A DNA stretch of 64,000 nucleotides from Paenibacillus_S sp043945595 (lineage in GTDB: Bacteria; Bacillota; Bacilli; Paenibacillales; NBRC-103111), in NCBI RefSeq assembly GCF_043945595.1, contig NZ_JBIFNP010000001.1:5890001-5954000 (forward strand), written 5' to 3'. Both the position numbers and the translations under genes were made by a program. Positions 32,400-41,256 of this stretch are shown in pieces. The stretch's first letter is position 1. Each line of letters opens with the position of its first letter. The notes under the pieces are model-generated. The model had not been told where the DNA came from and did no database searches. It saw nothing but the letters and a program-made list of their open reading frames with translations.

Positions 32400-33758
32400 T
32401 TAAACGCCTACGGCGAGCTTCACTTCTTGCTTCCGGATACCGGTGCCCAATTTATAAATATTGTCGGCCTGAATGTCCGCGAAAGCATTGCGCGTATCAA
32501 TGATCGGCACACCTAGCGCGGCGAGTTCAAGGTTATTGAAGCAGCGGTGATTCGTGATCAGCACCATGCAGTCGTATTTGGCGAACGCAGATAAATCATA
32601 GTCCACCGATTGAACCGTATGCTCCTGCTTGTCCCGGAACGACCGGGCATGCGGGTCGTAATAATCCACATAAGCTCCGCTCTCCCGCAGAAGCTCATAC
32701 AATTCCAGCCCCGGCGATTCACGAAGATCGTCCACATCCGGCTTGTACGCCATGCCCAGAATGAGAATCTTCGAATTGCGGATCGACTTCGCATACATAT
32801 TGAGCACCTGCGATGCTTTATAACGAACATATTCCGGCATGTTGTCGTTAATGGACTGCGCCAGCTCGATAAATTTGCTGTAGAAGCGGAATTCCTTCGC
32901 CTTCCAGGACAAATACATCGGATCGAGCGGAATGCAGTGCCCGCCGATGCCCGGTCCCGGATGGAAAGGCATAAACCCAAACGGCTTGGTCGACGCCGCT
33001 TTAATGACCTCCCAGACATCGATATCCATTTTGTCGCACATCATGGCCATTTCATTAATAAATGCAATGTTAATGCTGCGGAACGTATTTTCCAGCAGCT
33101 TGGACATTTCCGCGACCTTCGGAGAAGAGACGGGAACGACATTTTTCACCACATGACTGTATAATGTCACGCCAAGATCAATGCAAGCCTCGGTCGTACC
33201 GCCAATCACTTTCGGCGTATTATGAGTGTTAAAGTTCGGATTTCCCGGGTCGACCCGCTCCGGCGAGAAGCAAAGGAAGAAGTCCTTGCCTACCTTGAGC
33301 CCTTGCGCTTCCAGCTCGAACTGAATCAATTCCTCCGTCGTGCCCGGATAGGTCGTACTCTCAAGAACGATCAAAGCACCGCGCTTCAAATTTTTCTTTA
33401 TTTCCAGGACGACACTTTTAATATAGGAGGTATCCGGGTCCTGGTTATCATTAAGCGGAGTCGGAACGCAAATGCTGATCGCGTCCAGCTTTTGAACCGT
33501 ATGGTAGTCATCAGTCGGAATAAACCGGCCGGACTCCACTGCATTCTTAATTTCCTCATTCGGAACGTCTTGAATGTACGACTGGCGGTTGCGAAGCGAC
33601 TCTACTTTACGATAATCCAGATCAATCCCATATACGGTAAACCCGCCCTTGACCATCTCCATGCATAGGGGCAACCCTACATAGCCGAGACCGATCACCC
33701 CGATTTCAGCCGTTTTTTTCGTAAATTTATATTTTAAATTTGTGTATGTGTTCATCAT
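32400..33758 (-). CDS. UDP-sugar 6-dehydrogenase, UDP-GlcNAc (WbpA) type
   Basis: About 452 residues from ATG 33758 (or 33755). NAD-binding GLGYVGLPLCMEM, Thr-Pro loop VPTPLN, and catalytic Cys loop GPGIGGHCIPLDP are intact, followed by the Lys/Arg-containing C-terminal domain (GMAYKPDVDDLRESP). The block SPERVDPGNPNFNTHNTPKV resembles WbpA-type UDP-GlcNAc dehydrogenases more than UDP-glucose dehydrogenases, so the product is probably UDP-GlcNAc uronic acid. This agrees with the glmS, glmU and glmM genes downstream. UDP-glucose or UDP-ManNAc as substrate remain possible. Confidence 0.87.
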   Translation of the reverse strand: MMNTYTNLKYKFTKKTAEIGVIGLGYVGLPLCMEMVKGGFTVYGIDLDYRKVESLRNRQSYIQDVPNEEIKNAVESGRFIPTDDYHTVQKLDAISICVPTPLNDNQDPDTSYIKSVVLEIKKNLKRGALIVLESTTYPGTTEELIQFELEAQGLKVGKDFFLCFSPERVDPGNPNFNTHNTPKVIGGTTEACIDLGVTLYSHVVKNVVPVSSPKVAEMSKLLENTFRSINIAFINEMAMMCDKMDIDVWEVIKAASTKPFGFMPFHPGPGIGGHCIPLDPMYLSWKAKEFRFYSKFIELAQSINDNMPEYVRYKASQVLNMYAKSIRNSKILILGMAYKPDVDDLRESPGLELYELLRESGAYVDYYDPHARSFRDKQEHTVQSVDYDLSAFAKYDCMVLITNHRCFNNLELAALGVPIIDTRNAFADIQADNIYKLGTGIRKQEVKLAVGV

Positions 33759-33789
33759 ACTCTCCACCTTCCCATGGTTTATTTCTAGA

Positions 33790-34608
33790 TTAATGGCTTA
33801 ATCGAGAATCCAGCTTCTTGATTCTCCACTCCAGCTCCGAAATGGAAAAAGGCTTCGTCACATAATCGGATGCGCCCAGTTCAAAAGCGCGGTCCATGCT
33901 TTTCGGCAGCTGCTTATCGGTGAGAACAATGACTTTTCCATCTGTCGCATAGTCTCTCTTGATTTTATCGATCAGTTGATAGCCATCCAGAATCGGCAGG
34001 TTCAATTCCGTAATCACCAGACTAGGCATCGTTTTCTCGAATTTCTCAAGCGCTTCGCTTCCGTCTTTGGCTTCTTCCACCTTGTAACCGTTAATCTCCA
34101 GCCGCAGTTTGACAAATTCCCTGCTTACCTCGTCCGGGTCGGCGATCAGAATGGAAGTGATCCCTTGCTGAATCCCTTGATTCATAAACAAATGAGTATC
34201 CCTGTTCTCTCCTTTCGCATGAAGTGTTGTGTGGAGCAGCTGTGACAGCGACTGTTCCGTCAGCTCTCCGCTCTCCGGGAAGCTGGCGACAACCATTTGA
34301 CCTTGGAGCAAGCCCTGCCGTTCGATAAATTCTTTGAGAACGAGCGACACATAGTGGGTGTCGATCAGCTTTTGCCCGGACAGCACGACCCCGAGAAGGC
34401 CATTGGAATCCAAGTAGAAGCATTGAAGGGGCATCTCGAGGTCAAATCCGTTGACAAAGGTCTGCATTTGCTCCAGTACCTTCTGATTGACCGCTGTGCA
34501 CGGAGCCAGAATGATTCCGCATGTTGTGCCGTCTTCATAGGAAGCCTGGACCCGCCGGGCCAGCTCCAAAATTGCCTCTTGAATCGGATCGTGAACTAAT
34601 ACCGCCAT
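33790..34608 (-). CDS. Pseudo-receiver protein with Asp-to-Glu at the phospho site
   Basis: 272 residues from ATG 34608 (AGAGGAG site). The first ~145 residues are an unrecognised alpha/beta domain, possibly a degenerate GGDEF- or PilZ-like sensor. Residues ~150-272 are a CheY-like receiver: acidic ADPDE, then LVITELNLPILDG where the usual phospho-Asp is Glu (about residue 201), then Thr in VLTDK and Lys in YVTKPF intact. Asp to Glu often mimics the phosphorylated state in receivers, so the domain may be constitutively on. There is no output domain and no kinase nearby; it sits between the polymerase and dehydrogenase genes and may bind the synthase complex. Function inferred only. Confidence 0.8.
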   Translation of the reverse strand: MAVLVHDPIQEAILELARRVQASYEDGTTCGIILAPCTAVNQKVLEQMQTFVNGFDLEMPLQCFYLDSNGLLGVVLSGQKLIDTHYVSLVLKEFIERQGLLQGQMVVASFPESGELTEQSLSQLLHTTLHAKGENRDTHLFMNQGIQQGITSILIADPDEVSREFVKLRLEINGYKVEEAKDGSEALEKFEKTMPSLVITELNLPILDGYQLIDKIKRDYATDGKVIVLTDKQLPKSMDRAFELGASDYVTKPFSISELEWRIKKLDSRLSH

Positions 34609-34639
34609 CTTCTCCACTCCTCTTATCTTCGATTAGAAT

Positions 34640-36088
34640 CTATTTATTAAAATTAGTACGGACCATCGTTCCCCAGGAATTGTTGTTGCGCAGGAATTGG
34701 ATATGTCCGTTTAATCGCCACCATACGCCAATCTGCCGATAGCCTACAAACATTAAGAACGAATATAAGAGCATTTTGTTTAAATCGCTGAGCTTCGGAT
34801 AACGCCCGAAGGCGGTCTCTTCAATAAACAAGGCCCCCAGGCTCAAGGAAAAGCAGGAAAATAAATTCACTAAGGAAAAGATGACGACGGTGCTCCAGTC
34901 CGTCATATTCAGCAGCCAGTACCCTAATATAGCTAGCACGCCGCTGAGCCGGAAATACGGATTGAGCGTTTCAAACACGATGTTATAAGGCAGGGTGAGC
35001 AGCCCGAATACTTTGTATTTCGGACGGAGTACCATATGGATGCCTTCTTCAATCATATTTTTCAAATTTCCCCGCCCCCAGCGCTTGCGCTGGCTGCTTA
35101 GAATCCGATAGGAATCTGGGGCCTGCGTCCAACATACGGCGTCCGGGCAGAACGCAACCCGGTAAGGAATTTTATTCTCCAGGCAGTGCCGGTGGAGCTT
35201 GATGACGATGTTCATATCCTCGCCCGGATAGCCTCCCCGGTAGCCGCCGACGTCAATCACCTTATCCTTTTGAAAAACCCCGAAGGCACCGGAGATGATA
35301 ATCAGACCATTGATCGCGCTCCAGCCGATCCTTCCGCCCAGAAACGCTTTCGTATATTCTACATTCTGCAATGCCGGCAGCAGCTTGCGGGGAAATTGGA
35401 CATCCTTGACGATCCCGTCTTCTACCGTGCAGCTGTTGACGATGCGGACGTTGCCGCCGACGGCGATCGTTTCTTCGGGATTCTCCATATACACTCTGGC
35501 AATCCTCGTTAAGGCGTCCTTTTCCAGCAAAGAGTCCGCATCAATGGTTGAAATGAGCCGGTAATGCGAAAGATTGATGCCTGCATTCAGAGAGTCGGCC
35601 TTCCCCCCGTTTACCTTATCCACTAAGTAGAGATTGGGATACTCGGGATTATGGTACACGCCTCTGATTTTGCCTGTCTTAATGCTGCTTGAAAGCACCG
35701 GATGAATGAGCTCCAGCTTGAATTCTTCAGTCATGCGCTGCAGGGTAAGATCCTGCGAGCCGTCGTTGACGACGATTACTTCATATTCTGCATAATTGAG
35801 AGCCAGCAAGGATCTGACATTTTCAATAATGGTTAATTCTTCATTATAGGCCGGAACTAATAAAGATACCGGCGGCAGATGGCTGGAGCCGGACAGCTTA
35901 TTCATCCGGTTATACTGGATTCCGCGCTTGATTGAAAAAATATGGCGGATCGAAAATCCGAATATGAAATAATAGACTAGGGTTACGAGAATCACATAGA
36001 ACAGAGCGATATAGCTGTAAGACAACAGGAACTGTCTTAATCCGCTCAAGAAGGAATCCGCAACCGCTTGATACCCGAAAATCCACAT
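34640..36088 (-). CDS. Membrane GT2 polysaccharide synthase
   Basis: 482 residues with the architecture of processive BcsA/NodC/IcaA-type glycosyltransferases. Membrane span(s) ~25-50; a cytoplasmic GT-A domain with LVPAYNEE, VVNDGS, TIDADS (metal DAD ~183-185), GYPGED (catalytic acid ~290-291) and QRKRW (~333-337); then four or so C-terminal spans to ~450. The start is ATG 36088, 15 nt after the HEAT gene, with AGGAGGG. It should polymerise a nucleotide-sugar and push the chain through the membrane. With the neighbours the sugar is probably UDP-GlcNAc and/or its uronic acid. No PilZ domain is visible, so c-di-GMP control would have to come from another protein. Confidence 0.93.
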   Translation of the reverse strand: MWIFGYQAVADSFLSGLRQFLLSYSYIALFYVILVTLVYYFIFGFSIRHIFSIKRGIQYNRMNKLSGSSHLPPVSLLVPAYNEELTIIENVRSLLALNYAEYEVIVVNDGSQDLTLQRMTEEFKLELIHPVLSSSIKTGKIRGVYHNPEYPNLYLVDKVNGGKADSLNAGINLSHYRLISTIDADSLLEKDALTRIARVYMENPEETIAVGGNVRIVNSCTVEDGIVKDVQFPRKLLPALQNVEYTKAFLGGRIGWSAINGLIIISGAFGVFQKDKVIDVGGYRGGYPGEDMNIVIKLHRHCLENKIPYRVAFCPDAVCWTQAPDSYRILSSQRKRWGRGNLKNMIEEGIHMVLRPKYKVFGLLTLPYNIVFETLNPYFRLSGVLAILGYWLLNMTDWSTVVIFSLVNLFSCFSLSLGALFIEETAFGRYPKLSDLNKMLLYSFLMFVGYRQIGVWWRLNGHIQFLRNNNSWGTMVRTNFNK

Positions 36089-36103
36089 GTACGTGCAGCC
36101 CTC

Positions 36104-37273
36104 CTAAACGACGCGAACCACTCTTGCCGGTTTGCGGAATATTTTGTCATAGGTGTACATCAGTGTGTTATACTGCGTCAGCTTATCCAGATGGTGCAGC
36201 TGCATCGACAAATGCTTGAGCTCTTCATCGATCAGCCGGTGCATGAAGTCTCCGCGATCCGTGCCCTGCGCGGCAGCTGCACTCTCGCAGACCGCAGCCA
36301 TGCCTTCCTGCCCCATTTTGAGCAGGCCTTTGGCGCACGTATAGACTACGCGCTGATCCGCATCCGCCAGACTGGCTCTCATCAATTCCACATACGCAGC
36401 ATTACGAAGGGTTCCCACGGCTTCTAACGTCAGCCTGCGAATATCGAGATTCGAGTGGCTGAGCAGCTTGCTGACGACGTTCCTAGGAAGCAGGCGGGAG
36501 CTTTTCAAATATACCTCCACCGCTTTCAGTTGAATGTCTTCATGCTTGGAATCCATAAGCCGGTAAACGGCCGAGGCAGCGGCTGGATCGGTGTATCCAT
36601 TCATGCCGATCAGCCCGATCTGAATGTAAGCCGAATTGGTATGATTGACGTATTCCGTGTACAAGGAAACGGTATCCAGCTCCGAATCGGCAAGGATATC
36701 GGCGACCAGCTCATAGCATTTCTTATCGTGCCGCAGCAGCTGCTGGACGATAACGCCGAGATCCTGCTGGTTCCGGGCGCACTTGGCGGCGGCTCTCGCT
36801 ACGACAAACAGTGAGGAATTTAAAGGATGTTCCTTTAGCATTTCCAGTAAACCCGTCATGGCCTCCTTCACTCTCATGCAGCCCAAATGGTAGGCGGCAT
36901 CCAGCTTTACCGGATACGAACGGTGATGGAACCGTTCCAAATGATGCTTCACTAAGCCAAGATCCTCGCAAAGCCGGATCAGCTGCTGTCTCTGCCAGCC
37001 CGAGAAGCATTCCACCATATCGTTCAGCCTTTCCTGCATCGCCTCCCTTTCCACCTCATTCATAGTCCATGGAGGAACCCTTAACGGCTCCACGCCGTTA
37101 AGGCTGGCATGAACATAGGTCAAGTAATCCTTAAACTTCACTTGAAACCGGTCGTTCTGCCTCCTCCTTCGGATATTTCTCAGCTTGATGGCATAAATGA
37201 ATGCGATACAAACCAGATTGAAAGCGATAAAGACATATAACGCTTGAATAGCTACGTCAATATTCGCGTACAC
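36104..37273 (-). CDS. Membrane-anchored HEAT-repeat protein
   Basis: 389 residues from GTG 37273 behind GGGGAGGAG. One N-terminal span (LYVFIAFNLVCIAFIYAI) leads into Arg-rich RRRRQ, so the remainder is cytoplasmic. Repeats of paired helices are visible, for example the units beginning AYHLGCMRVKEAMTGLL, PEETV-like RDLG, and SNLDIRRLTLEAVGTLRN, and late DADQRVVYTCAKGLLKMGQEG. HEAT solenoids are scaffolds; in exopolysaccharide operons of this kind it probably assembles the synthase complex. It lies between the glycosidase-like and polymerase genes. No enzyme motif. Confidence 0.8.
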   Translation of the reverse strand: MYANIDVAIQALYVFIAFNLVCIAFIYAIKLRNIRRRRQNDRFQVKFKDYLTYVHASLNGVEPLRVPPWTMNEVEREAMQERLNDMVECFSGWQRQQLIRLCEDLGLVKHHLERFHHRSYPVKLDAAYHLGCMRVKEAMTGLLEMLKEHPLNSSLFVVARAAAKCARNQQDLGVIVQQLLRHDKKCYELVADILADSELDTVSLYTEYVNHTNSAYIQIGLIGMNGYTDPAAASAVYRLMDSKHEDIQLKAVEVYLKSSRLLPRNVVSKLLSHSNLDIRRLTLEAVGTLRNAAYVELMRASLADADQRVVYTCAKGLLKMGQEGMAAVCESAAAAQGTDRGDFMHRLIDEELKHLSMQLHHLDKLTQYNTLMYTYDKIFRKPARVVRVV

Positions 37274-37294
37274 CTTGTCAACTCCTCCCCTGCT

Positions 37295-39529
37295 TCAGCT
37301 GCCCGGCGTGCCGGTAACCGGGCCGTTAATCTTCTCCATAGCCTCTTTCATAATCGAGTAGCTCTGTTTAGGCCGTTCCACATAATCGACCTTGTCTTCC
37401 CACCGCTGCCATGTATACAACGGCATACGGGACACCGGAACCGGCTCTGCCGCAGCCGAGTCGTCCCGGCCCACGACTTTATCGTTCTGTACAATCCACG
37501 GAACGATGCGAACTCCTTTTACCGGGGTCACTTCGAATTTATTCGCAACCGGCTGATTGTAATTCATGACACTCAGCGAGCTGGGGTCGCTGAACCCGAG
37601 CAGCATCCAAGGAATGCGCATTTCCAGCACCTGTCCCTGCGCCTGCCACATCGCCTTCGAATTATAATCGGGACGCGACGGATCGCTGTAGCCTCTCTCC
37701 AATTGGCCTACCTCCACATCGCCGAACGGATGGCTAAGCCGTGCATCGGGATACTCCAGCAGATAATTCACAGCCAGCTTCCACGGCTTGAAAATTCCCG
37801 AATCATCCTGCTTTTCCTTCGGATCGATCTCCGGCAAACCGGAACGCTCATACAAGCGGGCGTGAAGATCATAATTGGAGGCTATCATCATGCGTCCTTG
37901 ATTCGGATCCGCCAATTCAATGAGCGTTTCCAGACCTTCGTCCAAAGTAACGCCATGCAGCTGCGGCGCATGACGGTTGCCTCCCGGCAGCGTATCCGTC
38001 CCGAAATAAACGCTTTGCTTGGACGGGTCGAAGGGCTCGGACAGCTTGGCCATCAGGTAAAGGTAGCCTTCGTCATGCGTCGCCCAGAGCTCCTCAAAGC
38101 CGGGGGCCTGCACATCCAACCGCTCCTTATCGTCCCCCAGCTTATCCCAATCCGAGGCATCGCCATCGATATGAATATCGTCATCCTTACTCGGGAACAT
38201 GCCCAGTACTCCGAAAAAGGATTCATTGGTCAGCGTGTTATACCAGTAGGCACGGCGATCGGCTTCATCGTAGCGTTGAGTGTTCCATGTCTTCTTGAAC
38301 CATTCGTCCTGCCACGTGAACAGCATCGCCCCCGAATAGCCGGTATCGTGAATCTGCTGCAATAAATCCGCATCGATCTCACCCTGCTGCTGCTCGTTAT
38401 GACCGCCTTGATTGCGGCCGAGCATGCCCAAGTGGGCTACACCCACAGAAGCAGGCACGCCGTACTCGGTGATCATGACCGGCATGTCAGGATGCGCTTC
38501 TTTTAACCGATGCAAATAGGTGGTGTAGCTGTCGATTTCGCCCTTGCTGTTCTTCATTGTCTGAAACGATTTATCAAATGCAAAAAAATCCGGGTAATAC
38601 GGATACACATGATACGAGGCAAAATAGCCTGCGGCCCAATCCGCCGCCTCAATATGGGTAGGATCGACGCTAACGAGATCCTCTTCAAACAACGGCTCTC
38701 CCGGATGCTCCAGCGGGTCGGTCGTCACCCAATTGGCAAAAGCCATCGGATGCTGCCAGCCGAACTGGCTTTCCGTTTGCGCTGCCGTATCCATCATAAA
38801 CGCCAGCCACTTTTCAAAAGGAGCCGCTCCCGGTTTACTCCGGAAATGCTTTCCTTCATAATCGGCGGTATCGGCATGAAGTTCGTTGGTCCCCTTCACC
38901 ATCTTGGGATCCCATTCGGTGCCGACAATCCAGCCCATCAGATAGGGGCCCGCGTTATATTTGTACACACCTCCCGCTTTTCCCGAATGCGGCTCGGGTG
39001 TCAGCGTCGTCTTTCCATAAACCGCCGCAACCGCATCCTTAATTTCTTGTTCGAATTTCTGTTTGATCTTGGGATCGAACGCATCTTGCCCTTCAATCAG
39101 CTGTTCCTCCGGACTCCATATGCCCTGAACAAAGAACAGCGGATTTTTGGAATGGTGCATATTGTACTTGACCAGCGCTTCATAAAACTCGGGCATCATG
39201 ATCGTATAAATGCGGATCACATTCGCGCCCATGCCCTGGATCATCTCAAACCATTTCTCGTAATCATCCTCCGAAATGGCCAATTCACCGGGAAAGTGCC
39301 CGGGGATGGTCGCTCCCATGTTGACTCCCTTGGCAAAGTAAGGCTGCCAGGATTGATTCGAATACTCCTCCACATTCGTTCCCTGGGTCCTGAACTTCAC
39401 ATGAATGCCGTCGGCCGTCGTCGTGCTTTCAATCTTGACCAAAAGCGGACGCAGCCAATAGTAGAGCCCTCCGGCTATAATCGCAAAGACAAGCCCAAGC
39501 TTTAAAACATATTTGAACCACTTGCCCAT
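37295..39529 (-). CDS. Membrane-anchored TIM-barrel glycosidase-like protein
   Basis: 744 residues from ATG 39529 (GAAGG site; a GTG nine bases upstream is less suited). One span (VLKLGLVFAIIAGGLYYWL) then an outside part. Barrel region ~50-460: GMGANVIRIY, acid/base candidate Glu in GWIVGTEWDP, and nucleophile candidate Glu in PVMITEYGVP with barrel end GAMLFTWQDEWFKKTW, as in clan GH-A. C-terminal ~470-690 looks like a DOMON/CBM9-type sugar-binding module (IHIDGDASDWDKLGDD, YLYLMAKL). First gene of the operon; likely trims or releases the polymer, as in synthase-dependent systems. Family number not assigned. Confidence 0.8.
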   Translation of the reverse strand: MGKWFKYVLKLGLVFAIIAGGLYYWLRPLLVKIESTTTADGIHVKFRTQGTNVEEYSNQSWQPYFAKGVNMGATIPGHFPGELAISEDDYEKWFEMIQGMGANVIRIYTIMMPEFYEALVKYNMHHSKNPLFFVQGIWSPEEQLIEGQDAFDPKIKQKFEQEIKDAVAAVYGKTTLTPEPHSGKAGGVYKYNAGPYLMGWIVGTEWDPKMVKGTNELHADTADYEGKHFRSKPGAAPFEKWLAFMMDTAAQTESQFGWQHPMAFANWVTTDPLEHPGEPLFEEDLVSVDPTHIEAADWAAGYFASYHVYPYYPDFFAFDKSFQTMKNSKGEIDSYTTYLHRLKEAHPDMPVMITEYGVPASVGVAHLGMLGRNQGGHNEQQQGEIDADLLQQIHDTGYSGAMLFTWQDEWFKKTWNTQRYDEADRRAYWYNTLTNESFFGVLGMFPSKDDDIHIDGDASDWDKLGDDKERLDVQAPGFEELWATHDEGYLYLMAKLSEPFDPSKQSVYFGTDTLPGGNRHAPQLHGVTLDEGLETLIELADPNQGRMMIASNYDLHARLYERSGLPEIDPKEKQDDSGIFKPWKLAVNYLLEYPDARLSHPFGDVEVGQLERGYSDPSRPDYNSKAMWQAQGQVLEMRIPWMLLGFSDPSSLSVMNYNQPVANKFEVTPVKGVRIVPWIVQNDKVVGRDDSAAAEPVPVSRMPLYTWQRWEDKVDYVERPKQSYSIMKEAMEKINGPVTGTPGS

Positions 39530-39572
39530 CGTATTCACCTTCGATAATTCCAGATAGTTATGCTGTCTGTTG

Positions 39573-39588
39573 TCATGTTACGACATGA
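39573..39588. promoter_or_regulatory. Perfect inverted repeat before the exopolysaccharide operon
   Basis: TCATGTTACGACATGA, six-base arms with a four-base spacer, 44 nt upstream of the first start codon. It could be an operator or a leader hairpin. The wider 39539-39985 gap is AT-rich; no convincing -35/-10 pair was found and no gene. Confidence 0.4.
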
Positions 39589-39846
39589 AAGTACAGTTTG
39601 TCTGTTTTCTAAATGTTAAACATTATGATCATTTCCGCATCATTGTGTTCCTTATTTAAAATTTGTTATCAAAGTATTAAAAGATGATGAGAAAACGATG
39701 AAATTGTTGTTTTTATCCATTAAAAGGGTAATTAAGGAAATTATCAGAAATAATAGATTGAATTATCTGTCAATTTATGATGGATTAAGCGGCAAAGGTT
39801 TCACACTTTGACATCGATTATCATTTTTTTTATGAAGCTGCATAAC

Positions 39847-39875
39847 AAAAGACCACATACTGAACGTACGTGGTC
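39847..39875. terminator. Intrinsic terminator, possibly bidirectional
   Basis: GACCAC (39851-39856) pairs with GTGGTC (39870-39875), with T-rich tails on both strands (minus TTTTGTT, plus ATTTGTTTT). It ends the pectin-type operon 110 nt after the lyase stop. Confidence 0.6.
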
Positions 39876-39985
39876 ATTTGTTTTACCTGTTTATTATGAC
39901 TGCTGATCCTTTACCCGCCCTGCAGCGAGTCTTTCTACAATAGTACCGCTGAGCAGCACAACCGCTGCCGGAATTAGCCAGAAAA

Positions 39986-41198
39986 TCAGGCCTTCCGCTC
40001 CCCGCCGGCACCCGGGAAGATCCCGCGGACATCGACAACATACATCTGTCTCCGGCCTTCGTGCGTAGAGTCCAGGGAAAAGGCCGTTCCGGCACGATTC
40101 CACCGAGGATGCAGGTCGCAGCGGTAGTCGCCTTGCACCTCAGGGTAAGAGTACAACGACCCTAAAGTAACGCCTTGCTTCCGCTCCAAATCGTACAAGT
40201 ACAAATGCCGGTAGCTGTCCTCATCGGGATAGCTGTCGTAAAGCAGCAGCCTGCGGTCCGGCGAATAGCTGCAGTGGCCGTCCTTCAGGAAGAAGCCGGT
40301 ATCTACCGGCTCCACCTCATGAGTCCTATCCTTCAGCACGTACAGCTGGTTGCCGGCGTCCGAGCCCTCCGCTCCTCGGGAATAAATAACGAGATGCTCC
40401 GGATCTCTCCAATGATAATGCGAGGCATAAGAATAATCGCTAAGCAAAAACAACTCCGTGCCGTCATGCTTGGCGGTAACAATCGCCGTCTTCCAGTGCG
40501 CAGCGGATGCGGTTGGGAAATTGCGGACCAGACAAACGAAGCGAGTTCCATCCGTATTGAAATTAATGTGGTTAATCATAATTTTATGATCCTGACCATT
40601 AAAGAAGTCTTTCGTAAAATCCCAAATGGCTTGTAAAGAAAGGATCAGCTCGCTCCGTCCGGTCCAGGAGGTCTATCCGATAGATGCCGTCGCCCGACGG
40701 ATGCGGCTCTTGAGCGTAAGAATCCGGAATTTGAGCGTAACCGTAGCCCGGGCGAAAGTCGAACATACGGCTGAAATTGACGCTGAGCGCATATTTCCCC
40801 GTCGGGTCCACATTCGTAACCGGCTGCTCCAGCAAACGCTGCTCCTTCGTATGGACATTCAGCACGACCCCTGCGTATTGACCTCCGCTGAACGTATTGA
40901 AAATAATTTCATCCTCCGGCGCCAGCGGATTCCACTGCAGCATGGTCCCCTGCTGAAAATTCCAGGCCGTTGTTTCCGCCACAGGCGTGTACTGCTTGGT
41001 GCTTGTATCGATCATGCCCAGCTCGGCTTTATCGTCCTTATTCTGCAGCCGGTCCCAGAAGGATACTTTATGAACCAGATGGTACCGGTCATTGTGGCTC
41101 CAGGCCGGATTATCGTAATAGCCGTAAAACTGATGGCCGCTGCCGTCCGTTAATCGGTCCAGGCTGACCTGCATATTTTTCATCCGCTGTATGTTCAT
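39986..41198 (-). pseudogene. Oligogalacturonate-lyase-like beta-propeller protein, frameshifted
   Basis: The likely start is ATG 41198 behind GCGGAGG. The first frame reads QVSLDRLTDGSGHQFYGYYDNPAWSHNDRYHLVHKV, with the GxxxxxYGYYD-type start of the family, and goes on through NFSRMFDFRPGYGY and GIYRIDLL, ending at 40599. A second frame joins near 40645: SELILSLQAIWDFTKDFF, then MINHINFNTDGTRFVCLVRN, HYHWRDPEHLVIYS (His-rich metal region), and RQMYVVDVRG to 39986. The family cleaves unsaturated digalacturonate, or acts as a propeller that binds such sugars. Cytoplasmic. It shares an operon with the LplABC-like importer, so its job is likely pectin oligomer breakdown. One indel. Confidence 0.75.
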
Positions 41199-41256
41199 TT
41201 CCGACGCCTCCGCATCTTTTGGCATTTGCTTGGTTTATTACGTTTCCTGCCGACAC

